This document shows positions 11,113-22,400 of a DNA stretch of 64,000 bases, in pieces. The stretch is taken from NCBI GenBank assembly GCA_029718625.1, contig CM056383.1, positions 69,902,895-69,966,894 of the forward strand. Direction: 5' to 3'. The translations under genes and the position numbers were made by a program. The notes under the pieces were generated by a model. That model had not been told where the DNA came from. It saw only the letters and a list, made by a program, of their open reading frames with translations, and did no database searches. Numbering within the stretch: position 1 is the first letter of the stretch; each line of letters opens with the position of its first letter. This DNA comes from Synaphobranchus kaupii. Taxonomy: Eukaryota > Chordata > Actinopteri > Anguilliformes > Synaphobranchidae.

Positions 11113-11283
11113 GCTGTAACGTGGTATGAAAGTGATCACTCTGAATCATTACGTCATGCTCAGCATTGTGCTGTGACGTGGTATGAAAGTGATCACTCTG
11201 AATCATTACGTCATGCTCAGCATTGTGCTGTGACATGGTATGAAAGTGATCACTCTGAATCATTACGTCATGCTCAGCATTGA
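11113..11283. repeat. 57-bp tandem repeat (3 copies)
   Basis: Units begin at GTGGTATGAAAGTGATCACT (11121, 11178, 11235) and continue CTGAATCATTACGTCATGCT. Contains ATTACGTCAT, a CRE-like core, in each copy. Confidence 0.93.
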
Positions 11284-11329
11284 CATTGCTTTCTATGAGT
11301 ATGAGTGCGCACAGTCTATGACAGGAAAA

Positions 11330-12120
11330 ACACCGCCCACAGCATTACAGAACCGCCAGAACCCGTCACTACTGGAACCCAGCACTCAGACCCCCACAGC
11401 ATTGCAGAACCGCCAGAACCCGTCACTGTGGAAACAAGCACTCAAACCCCCACAGCATTACAGAACCGCCAGAACCCGTCACTATGGAAACCAAGCTCTC
11501 AGACCCCCCCACAGCATTACAGAACCGCCAGAACCCGTCACTACGGGAACCAAGCACTCAGACCCCCACAGCATTACAGAACCGCCAGAACCCGTCACTA
11601 CGGGAACCAAGCACTCAGACCCCCACAGCATTACAGAACCGCCGGAACCCGTCACTACTGGAACCAAGCACTCAGACCCCCACAGCATTACAGAACCGCC
11701 AGAACCCGTCACTACGGGAACCAAGCACTCAGACCCCCACAGCATTGCAGAACCGCCGGAACCCGTCACTACTGGAACCACGCACTCAGACCCCCACAGC
11801 ATTACAGAACCGCCGGAACCCGTCACTACTGGAACCAAGCACTCAGACCCCCACAGCATTGCAGAACCGCCAGAACCCGTCACTACTGGAACCAAGCACT
11901 CAGACCCCCACAGCATTACAGAACCGCCGGAACCCGTCACTACTGGAACCAAGCACTCAGACCCCCACAGCATTACAGAATCGCCGGAACCCGTCACTAC
12001 GGGAACCAAGCACTCAGACTCCCACAGCATTACAGAACCACCAAAACCCGTCACTACTGGAACCAAGCACTCAGACTCCCACAGCATTACAGAACCACCA
12101 AAACCCGTCACCAAGCACTG
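11330..12120. repeat. 57-bp minisatellite (about 14 copies)
   Basis: Unit ACAGCATTACAGAACCGCCA followed by GAACCCGTCACTACTGGAAC and CAAGCACTCAGACCCCC. Period 3 x 19, so three plus-strand frames and one minus-strand frame are open for 200-290 codons. The frames share no conserved protein and the only variation is random substitution. Confidence 0.96.
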
Positions 12121-12186
12121 AGGCCTGCAGGCCTCTTTTAGTGTTTAAAGTTTTTTTTTAGTTGCCACTTTGAGCTTTGACAATAC

Positions 12187-12386
12187 ATACAGTGAGCACC
12201 ATAATTCATTGGACAGTGACACATTTTTTGTTATTTTGGTTCTGTACTCTAGCACTTTGAGTTTGAAAGGATATAATGACAATGAGGTTGAAGTGCAGAC
12301 TGTCAGCTTTAATTTGAAGGTATTTTCATCCATATCGGATGAACCGTTTAGAAATTATGGAACCTTTTGTATATAGTCCCCCCCAT
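12187..12386. mobile_element. Truncated Tc1/mariner-type element
   Basis: Starts TACAGTGAGCACCATAATTC followed by ATTGGACAGTGACACATTTT. The interior (CTTTAATTTGAAGGTATTTT, CATCCATATCGGATGAACCG) matches, from memory, the 5' flank of a family abundant in fish. It is cut off after the TATATAGTCCCCCCCAT-like stretch near 12385; no right inverted repeat found. Confidence 0.6.
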
Positions 12387-12974
12387 TTTCGAGTCTTCCT
12401 CGTTTGCTGCTGGCATTTGGAGGAGGAGATTTATCAGTTTGAGTCAGAGTCAGAGTCAGATAAGCGCATTTCAGATAAGCGCATTTCTCTGCAGCCGGAG
12501 CGGTGTAGCAGTCACGCTCACATTGAGAGAGACCTCACAGGACTGGAAATGTGGATGCAGAAGTAGACATCCTTTAGCATGGTCCAGAGAGAAGGAATGG
12601 TTAGCCATTGCTTGGGTATTACGTTGTGTGGCATGCTTCCAGCCACACTGAGGACCAGGCAAAGAAAGAATATAGAATTTGACACGGTTCTGTTGCTCCA
12701 CTAAATTAAATTAAATGGGCAACTGAGGATGATGGTGCCGGTTGCCTTCTTCCTGCCTTCCAGAGAACCAATTCAAATTCAGCCCACAGCAAGAACTCCG
12801 GCCTTGTGGTATGGCCTCTTCACTGTGCCTCTTTGTTTAATTGACCTTGCCAATGGAAGAAAGTCAGGAAAAAGAGAAAAAAGTAATGTAGGAAAAAGCC
12901 ATAACCTTCCCTCCAAAAATGGGCTTCCTCCATGAATCAGCCAAGGGTGTGTGACAGAGTGTATCAGCTCTGTC
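12387..12974. other. Intergenic DNA without recognised genes
   Basis: Unique sequence with a small TCAGAT(AAGCGCATT) duplication at about 12455-12487. Short open frames have no recognisable product. Confidence 0.45.
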
Positions 12975-13592
12975 TGTGTTCCTGTCCAGTCTTTTCCTTA
13001 CAATGGAAGCAGTCTGCATTGTGTTCCTGTCCAGCCTTTTCCTTACAATGGAAGCAGTCTGCATTGTGTTCCTGTCCAGCCTTTTCCTTACAATGGAAGC
13101 AGTCTGCATTGTATTCCTTTCCAGCCTTTTCCTTACAATGGAAGCAGTCTGCATTGTGTTCCTGTCCAGCCTTTTCCTTACAATGGAAGCAGTCTGCATT
13201 GTGTTCCTGTCCAGCCTTTTCCTTACAATAGAAGCAGTCTGCATTGTGTTCCTGTCCAGCCTTTTCCTTACAATAGAAGCAGTCTGCATTGTGTTCCTGT
13301 CCAGTCTTTTCCTTACAATAGAAGCAGTCTGCATTGTCTTCCTGTCCAGTCTTTTCCTTACAATAGAAGCAGTCTGCATTGTGTTTCTGTCCAGCCTTTT
13401 CCTTACAATAGAAGCAGTCTGCATTGTGTTCTTGTCCAGCCTTTTCCTTACAATAGAAGCAGTCTGCATTGTCTTCCTGTCCAGTCTTTTCCTTACAATA
13501 GAAACAGTCTGCATGGTGTTCCTGTCCAGCCTTTTCCTTACAATAGTAGCAGTCTGCATTGTGTTCCTGTCCAGCCTTTTCCTTACAATGGA
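12975..13592. repeat. 45-bp minisatellite (about 13.7 copies)
   Basis: Unit GTGTTCCTGTCCAGCCTTTT followed by CCTTACAATGGAAGCAGTCT and GCATT. Two half-array variants: ACAATGGAAG in the first copies, ACAATAGAAG later. Open in several frames only because 45 is a multiple of three. Confidence 0.96.
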
Positions 13593-13721
13593 GGAAAGGA
13601 GTAAGAATTCCCCTTTCCTAAAATGACAAGCCCTTAATTGTTTTGTTTTTTTGCTTTCTGTTTGATGTCACCTCTCACATAAAAGCTTTTCCGCTAGATG
13701 CTTGGATCTTTCCTAGCAGTG

Positions 13722-14672
13722 TCGGGGAGCTTGGGAAAAGCAGTGTCGGGGAGCTTGGGAAAAGCAGTGTCGGGGAGCTTGGGAAAAGCAGTGTCGGGGA
13801 GCTTAGGAAAAGCAGTGTCGGGGAGCTTGGGAAAAGCAGTGTTGGGGAGCTTGGGAAAAGCAGTGTCGGGGAGCTTGGGAAAAGCAGTGTCGGGGAGCTT
13901 GGGAAAAGCAGTGTCGGGGAGCTTGGGAAAAGCAGTGTTGGGGAGCTTGGGAAAAGCAGTGTTGGGGAGCTTGGGAAAAGCAGTGTCGGGGAGCTTGGGA
14001 AAAGCAGTGTTGGGGAGCTTGGGAAAAGCAGTGTCGGGGAGCTTGGGAAAAGCAGTGTCGGGGAGCTTAGGAAAAGCAGTGTCGGGGAGCTTGGGAAAAG
14101 CAGTGTCGGGGAGCTTGGGAAAAGCAGTGTCGGGGAGCTTGGGAAAAGCAGTGTCGGGGAGCTTGGGAAAAGCAGTGTTGGGGAGCTTGGGAAAAGCAGT
14201 GTTGGGGAGCTTGGGAAAAGCAGTGTCGGGGAGCTTGGGAAAAGCAGTGTTGGGGAGCTTGGGAAAAGCAGTGTTGGGGAGCTTGGGAAAAGCAGTGTCG
14301 GGGAGCTTGGGAAAAGCAGTGTCGGGGAGCTTGGGAAAAGCAGTGTCGGGGAGCTTGGGAAAAGCAGTGTTGGGGAGCTTGGGAAAAGCAGTGTTGGGGA
14401 GCTTGGGAAAAGCAGTGTCGGGGAGCTTGGGAAAAGCAGTGTCGGGGAGCTTGGGAAAAGCAGTGTCGGGGAGCTTGGGAAAAGCAGTGTTGGGGAGCTT
14501 GGGAAAAGTAGTGTTGGGGAGCTTGGGAAAAGCAGTGTCGGGGAGCTTGGGAAAAGCAGTGTCGGGGAGCTTGGGAAAAGCAGTGTCGGGGAGCTTGGGA
14601 AAAGTAGTGTTGGGGAGCTTAGGAAAAGCAGTGTCGGGGAGCTTGGGGAAAAGCAGTGTTGGGGAGCTTAAA
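13722..14672. repeat. 24-bp minisatellite (about 39 copies)
   Basis: Unit AGCAGTGTCGGGGAGCTTGG followed by GAAA. Main variant is GTCGG/GTTGG, a C-to-T change at a CpG. A 342-codon plus frame and a 349-codon minus frame are repeat artefacts. Confidence 0.97.
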
Positions 14673-14681
14673 TAGCAGCAG

Positions 14682-14768
14682 CAGATAAACACATCCAGCA
14701 GATAAACACATCCAGCAGATAAACACATCCAGCAGATAAACACATCCAGCAGATAAACACATCCAGCT
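14682..14768. repeat. 17-bp tandem repeat (about 5 copies)
   Basis: Unit CAGCAGATAAACACATC, perfect copies, directly after the 24-bp array. Confidence 0.92.
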
Positions 14769-14892
14769 CAGCAAAGCTTCTGGAGGCTCTGACATTTACA
14801 CAAGACAGACTGAGCAGGTTCCATTACAGCTTTAAAGAAATGTTCCTGATTGGTTCTCTGATGACAATGGCACTAAAACACATGATGCATGC

Positions 14893-14893
<1 letters not shown>

Positions 14894-14959
<66 letters not shown>

Positions 14960-15061
14960 ACTTATGTGTGGTCATACTTTTGTGTGTGTGTGTGTGTGTA
15001 TATATATATGTGCATAGGTATGAGTTTGTGTGTGTGCTCATAATTTTGTGTGTTTGTCTAC

Positions 15062-15092
<31 letters not shown>
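14894..15092. repeat. (GT)n microsatellites
   Basis: Uninterrupted GT run at about 14894-14958, further GT/TA stretches at 14980-15010 and 15066-15092. Confidence 0.95.
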
Positions 15093-15096
<4 letters not shown>

Positions 15097-15199
15097 CATT
15101 CGTGTGTAGAGGAAGCCCCCCCACCCCACCCCAAAAAAAACAACTGCATTTACACTAAACAGAGAAGCATTTAGTTTCATTAGTATGTGTATGTTACTA

Positions 15200-15372
15200 T
15201 ATTAGTATTATATTATATTATATTATATTATATTACTATATTAGTACTAGTGAGCTGAATACAAACACAAATAAATCAAAAGATCATATCATCAGAAGAT
15301 CATATCATCAGAAGATCATATCATCAGATCATATCATCAGATCATATCATCAGAAGATCATATCATCAGAAG
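15200..15372. repeat. TATTA-type run and 13/16-bp AGATCATATCATCAG repeat
   Basis: TATTATATTATATTA-like run at 15205-15240, then about six copies of (AG)AAGATCATATCATC between 15285 and 15372. Confidence 0.88.
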
Positions 15373-17330
15373 GAGTGTAACATGTCACGTTCACCCTACG
15401 TTGACCCACCTCAACCCTTCTCAAAATCCAAAGTTTGAGAACGACTGTTTGAGCACATTTATGTGCTACTAAAAATGATTAAGTCCACAGACACACGCCA
15501 GCAACTCCTCTGAGCTTCAGTCCCAAGACAAAAGTGTCTGTTCTGAGGCAGCTGGGGAGTGAGACCTTGCTCGTAATTTAACTGACCTTCTGTTAACCTT
15601 GCTTCTCATTGGGATATATTTCTGCTTCCATCGCTGAGTCAGCAGGTTCCATCACTCCATGAAGTAAAGCCAATACACACACACACCTACATATTCTTTT
15701 CATAAAAGGATTGCAGTAAAACACAATTTACATATCCTTTTTTTTGCACAATTATTCTCTTCCTAACAAAGCATATTTTTGTTCCCTCAGAATTCTGATA
15801 TTAATTTAAAATGTGATGTTTTGATGAGGCCCTTTCATTGTAACTTGAGATGTTGGAAAGAACTTTCTTTACAGTCATGGCCTAATGCCTAATGGGTACT
15901 GATGGGGGGGTCCAATGGGCAGTGCTACCATGAGGCATCACTGATTCACTGATTTGAATTCCTGTTTTGTGGGGATCAAAAAACTTTTCATTTGTTCAAA
16001 CAAGTCACTGATTGACAGCCTGTTGTAGCTCCGCCCATTGCGAGATTCTCCTATCACTGCCCAGTGCTAATCTCTGAACCGCTGAGGTCTGTGCCCCCAT
16101 TCGCCAGACTGAGATGCACAAAATCAGCAGGGGCGGAGCCAGTGAAAAGATCTCGCATTGGGACCCACCACTGTTGAATGATCTTACTGTATTTTTTTGT
16201 GGGCCCCTTCCCGGGTTTGGGCCCCTAGAATCACCTCTCTCCCCCACTTCGGCCAACGCTGTACCACCTGCACTCGTTCGGTTTCAGGACACCGCGTTTC
16301 CTGCCGTTTACCGACCCAGCTTGACCTGAGTCAGAGCATCACATGGGCAACATCCCAGGAGCGCAAGCTTTAGCTCTGAGGGGTAAAACTCTTCCCTCTG
16401 TTTATTTGCTTTGCTGAAGGCTTCAAACTTTCAACCATAAATGTACAAGGACATTAACAAAATGTTCTTATATTACTACTTCTTAGTATTTATTTGGAGC
16501 AAATACCTTGGACGCAGAACCTGCAGAGCTTACATTTTTACACATCTACAGCCCCTGTGTAAGAGCCCAGTTCTGTCCCGAGAGAGATCAGAGAAGCATG
16601 TAACAGGCCTGGAGTGGTCTGGATCTGAGTACTTCCACTTCTTCTACCACGAGCAAAAGCTGATTTTTTTTTGTACTGGTGTATGGCTGGTGTAAGAAAG
16701 AAAAAACAACAACAATAGAAATGGCATTTGAAGCTAACCATTGAATTGAACGAGCTGACATTCAGATATCTTTTGGTCAGCTGGTAAGGAAGTGGGGCAG
16801 GTTTATTTATTTATTTATGGACATAGCTCAGAGATTGTAGTTCCAGTTGAAGCTATAATAGTCTGTTCCTCTGCCTCATATGGATTAAAGCACTGGACAG
16901 GTCCCTCCAAGAATTATGTAGTCTATAATCTATCAGATTTGGTACACTTGGAATGTGGAATTGGAATGTTTCCTTCACACATCCCATTGAGTAATGCGCC
17001 AACTAACTTCAGGTCAGAAATGCATAACCTAGCTTACTATCTGGAATGGTAAAGGACGGATGCTGTCTTTCGTCTGTCTGGTCTGAGTTTCGATGTTTAT
17101 CTGACTGTACAGCTTCGGTGTCTCTGGTGTGTGACTACCAAAAAGAAATATCACAGTAACTTCAAATATACATCACCTGATTAAATTGAACAAGAAAGGT
17201 GTGTATACTGGTGAGTTGTAGACTCAAAGGATAATTTTATAACTTTATAGGTTGTTATACCTGGTTCGCCTACGAATGTAACTGTTAATTGGACATCGGC
17301 GAACTGAGCGATTTCTTTCTCTCTTTTTTT
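15373..17330. other. Intergenic DNA upstream of fstl1
   Basis: No gene recognised on either strand. Mostly unique AT-balanced sequence, with GGGGCGGAGCCAGTG-like GC-rich segments at about 16025-16145. Confidence 0.45.
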
Positions 17331-17470
17331 GGTTATGACTTTTCTTTTTGCATTCTTCGGCTCCGGGCGCTGCGCGCGCTCATTGGCCACGTCATATGTG
17401 GGGTGCGGAGGGGGACTGCCGGGCACGAATTCCTCAGCGCGCGCTGCTCATATTTCCTCAAATCTCTTCT
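17330..17470 (+). promoter_or_regulatory. Probable fstl1 promoter, GC/CpG-rich
   Basis: Local jump in CpG density (GGCTCCGGGCGCTGCGCGCG, then CTCATTGGCCACGTCATATG). Contains an inverted CCAAT box (ATTGG at about 17379), a CACGTCA CRE-like site and a CATATG E-box. No clear TATA box. It lies just upstream of the predicted 5'UTR exon. Transcription start not determinable. Confidence 0.5.
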
Positions 17471-17541
17471 CCTCTCGAGCAGACGCAGCGTCCTTTCTTC
17501 TCATCTCCGCCGTCCATCCGCAGCCACATTCTCTTCAAAAA
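17440..17541 (+). other. fstl1: Probable fstl1 5'UTR exon ending in ATG
   Basis: Pyrimidine-rich leader ending CTCTTCAAAAATG|GTACGA. The GT at 17542 is a plausible donor, with the next acceptor CTTCTCCCCGCAG at 17704. If used, the mRNA reads AAAATG|ATGTTTGGA, so translation could start one codon earlier, in frame. Left end is approximate, and the donor is inferred. Confidence 0.5.
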
Positions 17542-17704
17542 TGGTACGAATTAGGATAGCATTTTATTAAACATGGATTTAAGATCTTATTTCAGTACGT
17601 GAAACTGTTTCACTTTGTATGCACTTGAGCTCGGTGTTTTTTCCCCCCTTGCCTCTTGTTCTGACCCTCTATCGCATCTGCCCCCATATCTCTTCTCCCC
17701 GCAG

Positions 17705-17761
17705 ATGTTTGGAAGGATCCCCGCACTGGTCCTTCTCCTCGTCGCCTTCTGTCAAGCCGAG
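17705..17761 (+). CDS. fstl1: fstl1 coding exon 1 (signal peptide)
   Basis: ATG sits exactly at the acceptor CTCCCCGCAG|ATG. Nineteen codons, [19 protein letters not shown], form an n-region Arg, a hydrophobic LVLLLVAF core and a cleavage region near QA|E. Donor GCCGAG|GTGGGT, phase 0. The downstream intron is 26.1 kb. Confidence 0.9.
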
Positions 17762-19267
17762 GTGGGTGTAATGACTTAATACCAGTTTCCTTCATGAAAA
17801 CTTTGCGTCGGTCAAAACGTTTCTACTGTTTTCCCGAAGTGGTCATTAGCGCGGAGATTACCTCGACATTTTTTCTTGCATGGGTCTTTGTGTTTGTAAA
17901 ATACAGTTTGAGTGATGCTAGCTGGAATGTACAGGTTTTTAGTTTGTTGAGGTACTCACAAAGCCGTCAGATGAAACGTATATGGACATTTGTATTGCTT
18001 ATAGTGCACCTAAGCGATCGAGTTAATTATTTTATAATTTTTTAAAAAACAGCTGCAATGCATAAGGCACACAAGTTTTTAAGCAGCGGGCAGATGTTTT
18101 CTTAACGTACTTAGCCTACACAAAACTATTATTTATTGTACCTATATGTTGCGTTAATTGGAAAAGACTACGCGTTAAAACATAGCAGTGCCACGGACAT
18201 AACAATGTCTCTGAAACTTTTATTAGCTTTTTCTAACTTTAAAAAAAAAAACTCATTATTTATTTGGCGCGATGTGCGCATGCGCTAATGTATCGCGCTT
18301 TTATGCATTTAAACATTTTGAAAGTGGCCCCGAACCACAAGCAAGGCACGAGCTATGCACTAGTAGGCTAGTGCGTAAAGGGTTAAGCATCATAGTCATC
18401 CTCAGTGGGTAAAAGATGTCTGTTTGGCTACTGGTGGACATATCTTGCAAAGAGGTTTATGAACCTTGGATCTAATGAGCTCATGGACTACATCACATAT
18501 ATAATATATTCAGGGTAAGGGCAAGGTTTCCCATGTAGCAGTAGTCAGCTGAAAGAAAAAGCTTAAGGAACATAAGGGTGTTAATTTTCAAAAATATGTT
18601 TAATAATATTTCTAAAGAGTAGGCTGTCACTGAACATGAGAGCTATCGGAGTATCTATGCTGCGTACGTGTGCTTATGTGTGTAGTCTGTGTACTGTGGT
18701 CTTGTGAATCAGCATTTTATGTATTCAGAGTCTTCTTCAAGCCAACAAGTGACCCTCCCCAGTCCACACACACACAACAGATGTCAACACATGTCTGGTC
18801 ATTGTTTCTGATAGGAAGTGTGTGACAGGCTGGACTCAGATGTGTCTGACACTCGGGTTGGTCCTTATAGTGGAACGTAGAAAGAAAGAAAGAACACAAA
18901 CAGTTGTCAGTTTGTTGTAACATGTCGGCTCTGAAAGTGCCAGTGCCTTTACGGTGTTTGTCTTGCTAATTAACTGGCCGTGTGGTAAGGGGAGGAGCCT
19001 ATGGCCCAGATGGACATTCCTGTGTGGTAGATTTAGGCCTTGTGAACAGGCAGCTGTTAAAGTGTGGGACATGAAAAGCCCTGCTGGCTGTTTTGCAGGG
19101 GGTGGGGTGGGGGGGGGGTCACTGACACCCTTGTGTAGGTCCAGCTGTCTTTTGTAATAGCTGTTGGGTTTTGATTCTGGGTGCCTGCTGTGCTTTGCAG
19201 TAGGTCTAGATTATAACTCCCAGTCTTCACCTTTTCGCTAAATTACTGCTGTGAGCAAACTGAGACA

Positions 19268-19338
<71 letters not shown>

Positions 19339-19427
19339 TGGTGTTCACATCAACATGTATACACACATTGGGTTCACAAACACACAAACAAAAATCACAT
19401 GCACATTGCTCTCTCTCGCTCCCTCTG

Positions 19428-19460
<33 letters not shown>

Positions 19461-22400
19461 TAAAACCACACATATGCACGAATGATAACAAAAGCTCTTT
19501 TTTAGCTTTGGGGTAATTTCTAACAATTTAGCAAAGTCAAGAGACAGCAGCAGCTAGTTTCCCAGCCTGTCTTTTTTTCATTAAGTGGCGGATAAAGCAG
19601 TCGCTTAGGTTTATGAATCTAGCCAATCCTTGTTTTGGATCCCCTTGGAAACTGAAGAATGACCTCATAGCTTTTATTCAGTTTCTTTAGCTTTTACTTT
19701 CCCAGGGGACATTGGTTTGAGTTGGCCCAGCCTTTTCTGCTAAGTTATCTTAATTAGCCCATCTCATAACCCCCCCCCCCAGTCCCGCTGACCTGTCCCG
19801 ACAGGTGGGCCCGTGTTATCTTCAGACCAGAGCAGAGCCCTGTAATGACACGCACCGGGGGTCAGCGTTGGCCCTCTCTTCACAGCTGGGGGACACCTGG
19901 TCAGGTCTTTGTTGTCCTGCTTCTAGGTGTCGAGAGGCATGCGATTAGACACAGTCATTGTCTTTGTGGTTTTATTTTGTTTGTTTATGTTGTTGTTTTT
20001 TTAAGCCAGAAGGGGGGGTGCCCGTGGCTTTCATGTGATGGCCTGTGGCGTGTTTCAGTTTGAGTTTGAGTTTGAGTTTGAGTTGACGTCTTGGGGAGAC
20101 AAGTCTCTTTGTTCACTGCAAAAAATGCCTGTCTTAACAATGGTTTCAGTCTTGTAATGAGACTTAAATCTTTTCTTTTTTTTTTCTCTCTAAAGTGGAA
20201 AATATTATCTAGTTTTAAGTTACTTTTTGCTTGACGAGTGAAATGATCTCACCCCACTGGCAAATCTTTTTGTCTTATTTAGCAAAAAAGTAACAGAAAT
20301 AAGATTCTAAAGTCTAAATACAAGATTAAAATGCTTGTTAAGATTGACTTTTTTTTGGTTTTTGTGGTGTTCTGATTGGGTTTAGTGATGCTGGAATTGT
20401 GGCCCAGGCCAGACAGATGCTCTGTGGGCGATGTTAAACTTCAAAAAGAAGAACCATAAGAAAGGATATACAAAGCCTGTAGACCCGAGCTGGGCTTCTT
20501 CCTGCTGTTGCCGTGATGTTTGATTTGTGTGTGCTGCTGAGCTGCTCCACAGCTTCTTGTATATCAGTGCTCTTTTTGGGAATGCATTCTGCGTCTCCCC
20601 AGGAATGCCATATGAGAAGGGGAACGTGTGCGGCCCACCGAGAGTCACGCGGAACACAGCCTCCATTTTAAAATTATTTTTTTGACTTTATTGAAGAGCT
20701 GCGCCCATTCCCCGCTGTGTCTCTGCCGTCGGTGCCCATGTCCCTCTTGCCTTGTGGTGCGTTTGTTACTGCGCGAGACCCACATAAATCTCGCAGAGAG
20801 AAACGGGTGAAGGGGACGAACGGCGGGGGATTACGCCAGATAAAGCGGCCCTTTCGCTCTACTCTCTAACCGGCTAACCGGCTAACCGCGTCTGGCTGAG
20901 GCAATGCAGCACAGTAGCTTTACCGTTGCAGCGCTCGGCAACCAGACCCAATTGTGACATCGCCCATTATGACATCATTGTGAAATCGCCCATTATGACA
21001 TCACACCCTAAGCGGCCCTTCCCCAGCTCGATATTAGGCCAAGCTCTCTGTTCCCCCCAACCAGGAAAAAAAAAATCCAGAATGGCAATTTGTGTTACCT
21101 GTGTCCACCTCCGGTGTATATGTGTGGCCCGACTGCTACCTCCTGCCCCGCCCATTTTTTCTTTTATCACTGTTTAAGAAGGTGACCCAGATGGCAAACC
21201 GATTTTTTCTTTCGGCTTGGCGGCTCCCGCCCAGAGCTGGCAGCTGAGTGGTTGTCGGCTGTCGGCCAGTAACACCAGCAGACTGCTCTCTCCTGGGTGA
21301 GCCTGAAGACAATAAGACCATGGAAAACCTCCCGGAGCTGGAAGTTCCTGCGTCTCGTTCCACCCTCTCAGTGGAAAAGGGGGGTGGTACGGGAATTTTG
21401 GGAATGAGGTGCTGTTGAGCGTGGGCTGGGGATGCCTTCGCCCGACATTCCGCAAATAACATTCCTTCCCATCAGCACCTCGGTTTCAGAAAGATGAGGT
21501 TTATTTTGCGTTTATATTTGATGTAATGCCGATGATGTGCTTTTAATGACGGAAGACGTCCTGTTTTTCATATAACGCTGATGATTTGACAGGAGGCGTT
21601 ATGTTTTGTGGGAGGTGAGCTGTGCGGGGGATGGTCACCCGGCAGTAAGGTGAGTAACGCGAGGGCAGAAATCGCACGCAGCATATCGTCCGTTAGCAAG
21701 GGCTTTGCTCTCCACACAGTTTGTGCTCCGCCCGGCTCTCCGCCCGGCTCCCTCCCCACCTGATTTGGTCTCGGGGGGGTTTTTCGATGACGTATCTGAA
21801 ACGCCGCTTACACAGAATCTTAACTTCACCCGAGGAAGCATCAGTGAGGGGGCGGGGGGTACGGGGGGGTTGGCTGAGAAGGCAGATTAAATTGTGCTTA
21901 ACATGTGATGGGCAGTCATGCGGCTCCTTGCCCTGGTCACTGGCATTTCCTTGCAGTCTCAATGCTGCCTGGCGTCCTCAAGGCTTCTGAAGAGAAGAAT
22001 TAAGATGAAAATCGTGGCGGGAAGGAAAATGGCCGTGTTTGCGAAAGCGCCGACAGCCGATATACGAGGGCGATCGCTGAATTCCTTGGAGGTTTTATGC
22101 TCTTCAAAGAGGAAAATTCCAGTGTATAATAAATAAAACAAGCCTGTTTATCAGAGTGGGGGGAAGGTGGATAGCAGGGAGAGAGGTATGTAGTTTGGTG
22201 TTGTTTAGCATTGATGCTGGATGGAAGAGAACTAAGCTTTTATGCTTATGTTCTAGTGATTTTAATCAGGAAGTAATGGCAGCTGTGTTCTTTCTAATAA
22301 ATTATATTTAATAATCATGTTTATTCATTTTTATTTTTGTTACGGAATGGGTCTTTTGGCTGAATAGTATGTCTGGGACACTGCTCTATTAAGCCAGGGT

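Noticed and set aside
11240..12161. Long frames of 200-290 codons in three plus frames and one minus frame
   Set aside because: 57-bp repeat (3 x 19). Frames are equally open on both strands and substitutions show no codon bias.
12864..13626. Hydrophobic repeat protein (MFLSSLFLTMEAVCIV-like) and its antisense
   Set aside because: 45-bp minisatellite; the membrane-like look follows from T-rich composition.
13643..14743. 342-codon plus frame and 349-codon minus frame
   Set aside because: Both are translations of the 24-bp minisatellite. The period is a multiple of three, so several frames stay open; there is no start context, splice signal or conserved domain.
14840..15174. Cys/Val-rich frames (CVCVCV) around GT runs, also at 19251, 37584, 39740 and 42097
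   Set aside because: Translations of (GT)n and (CA)n microsatellites.
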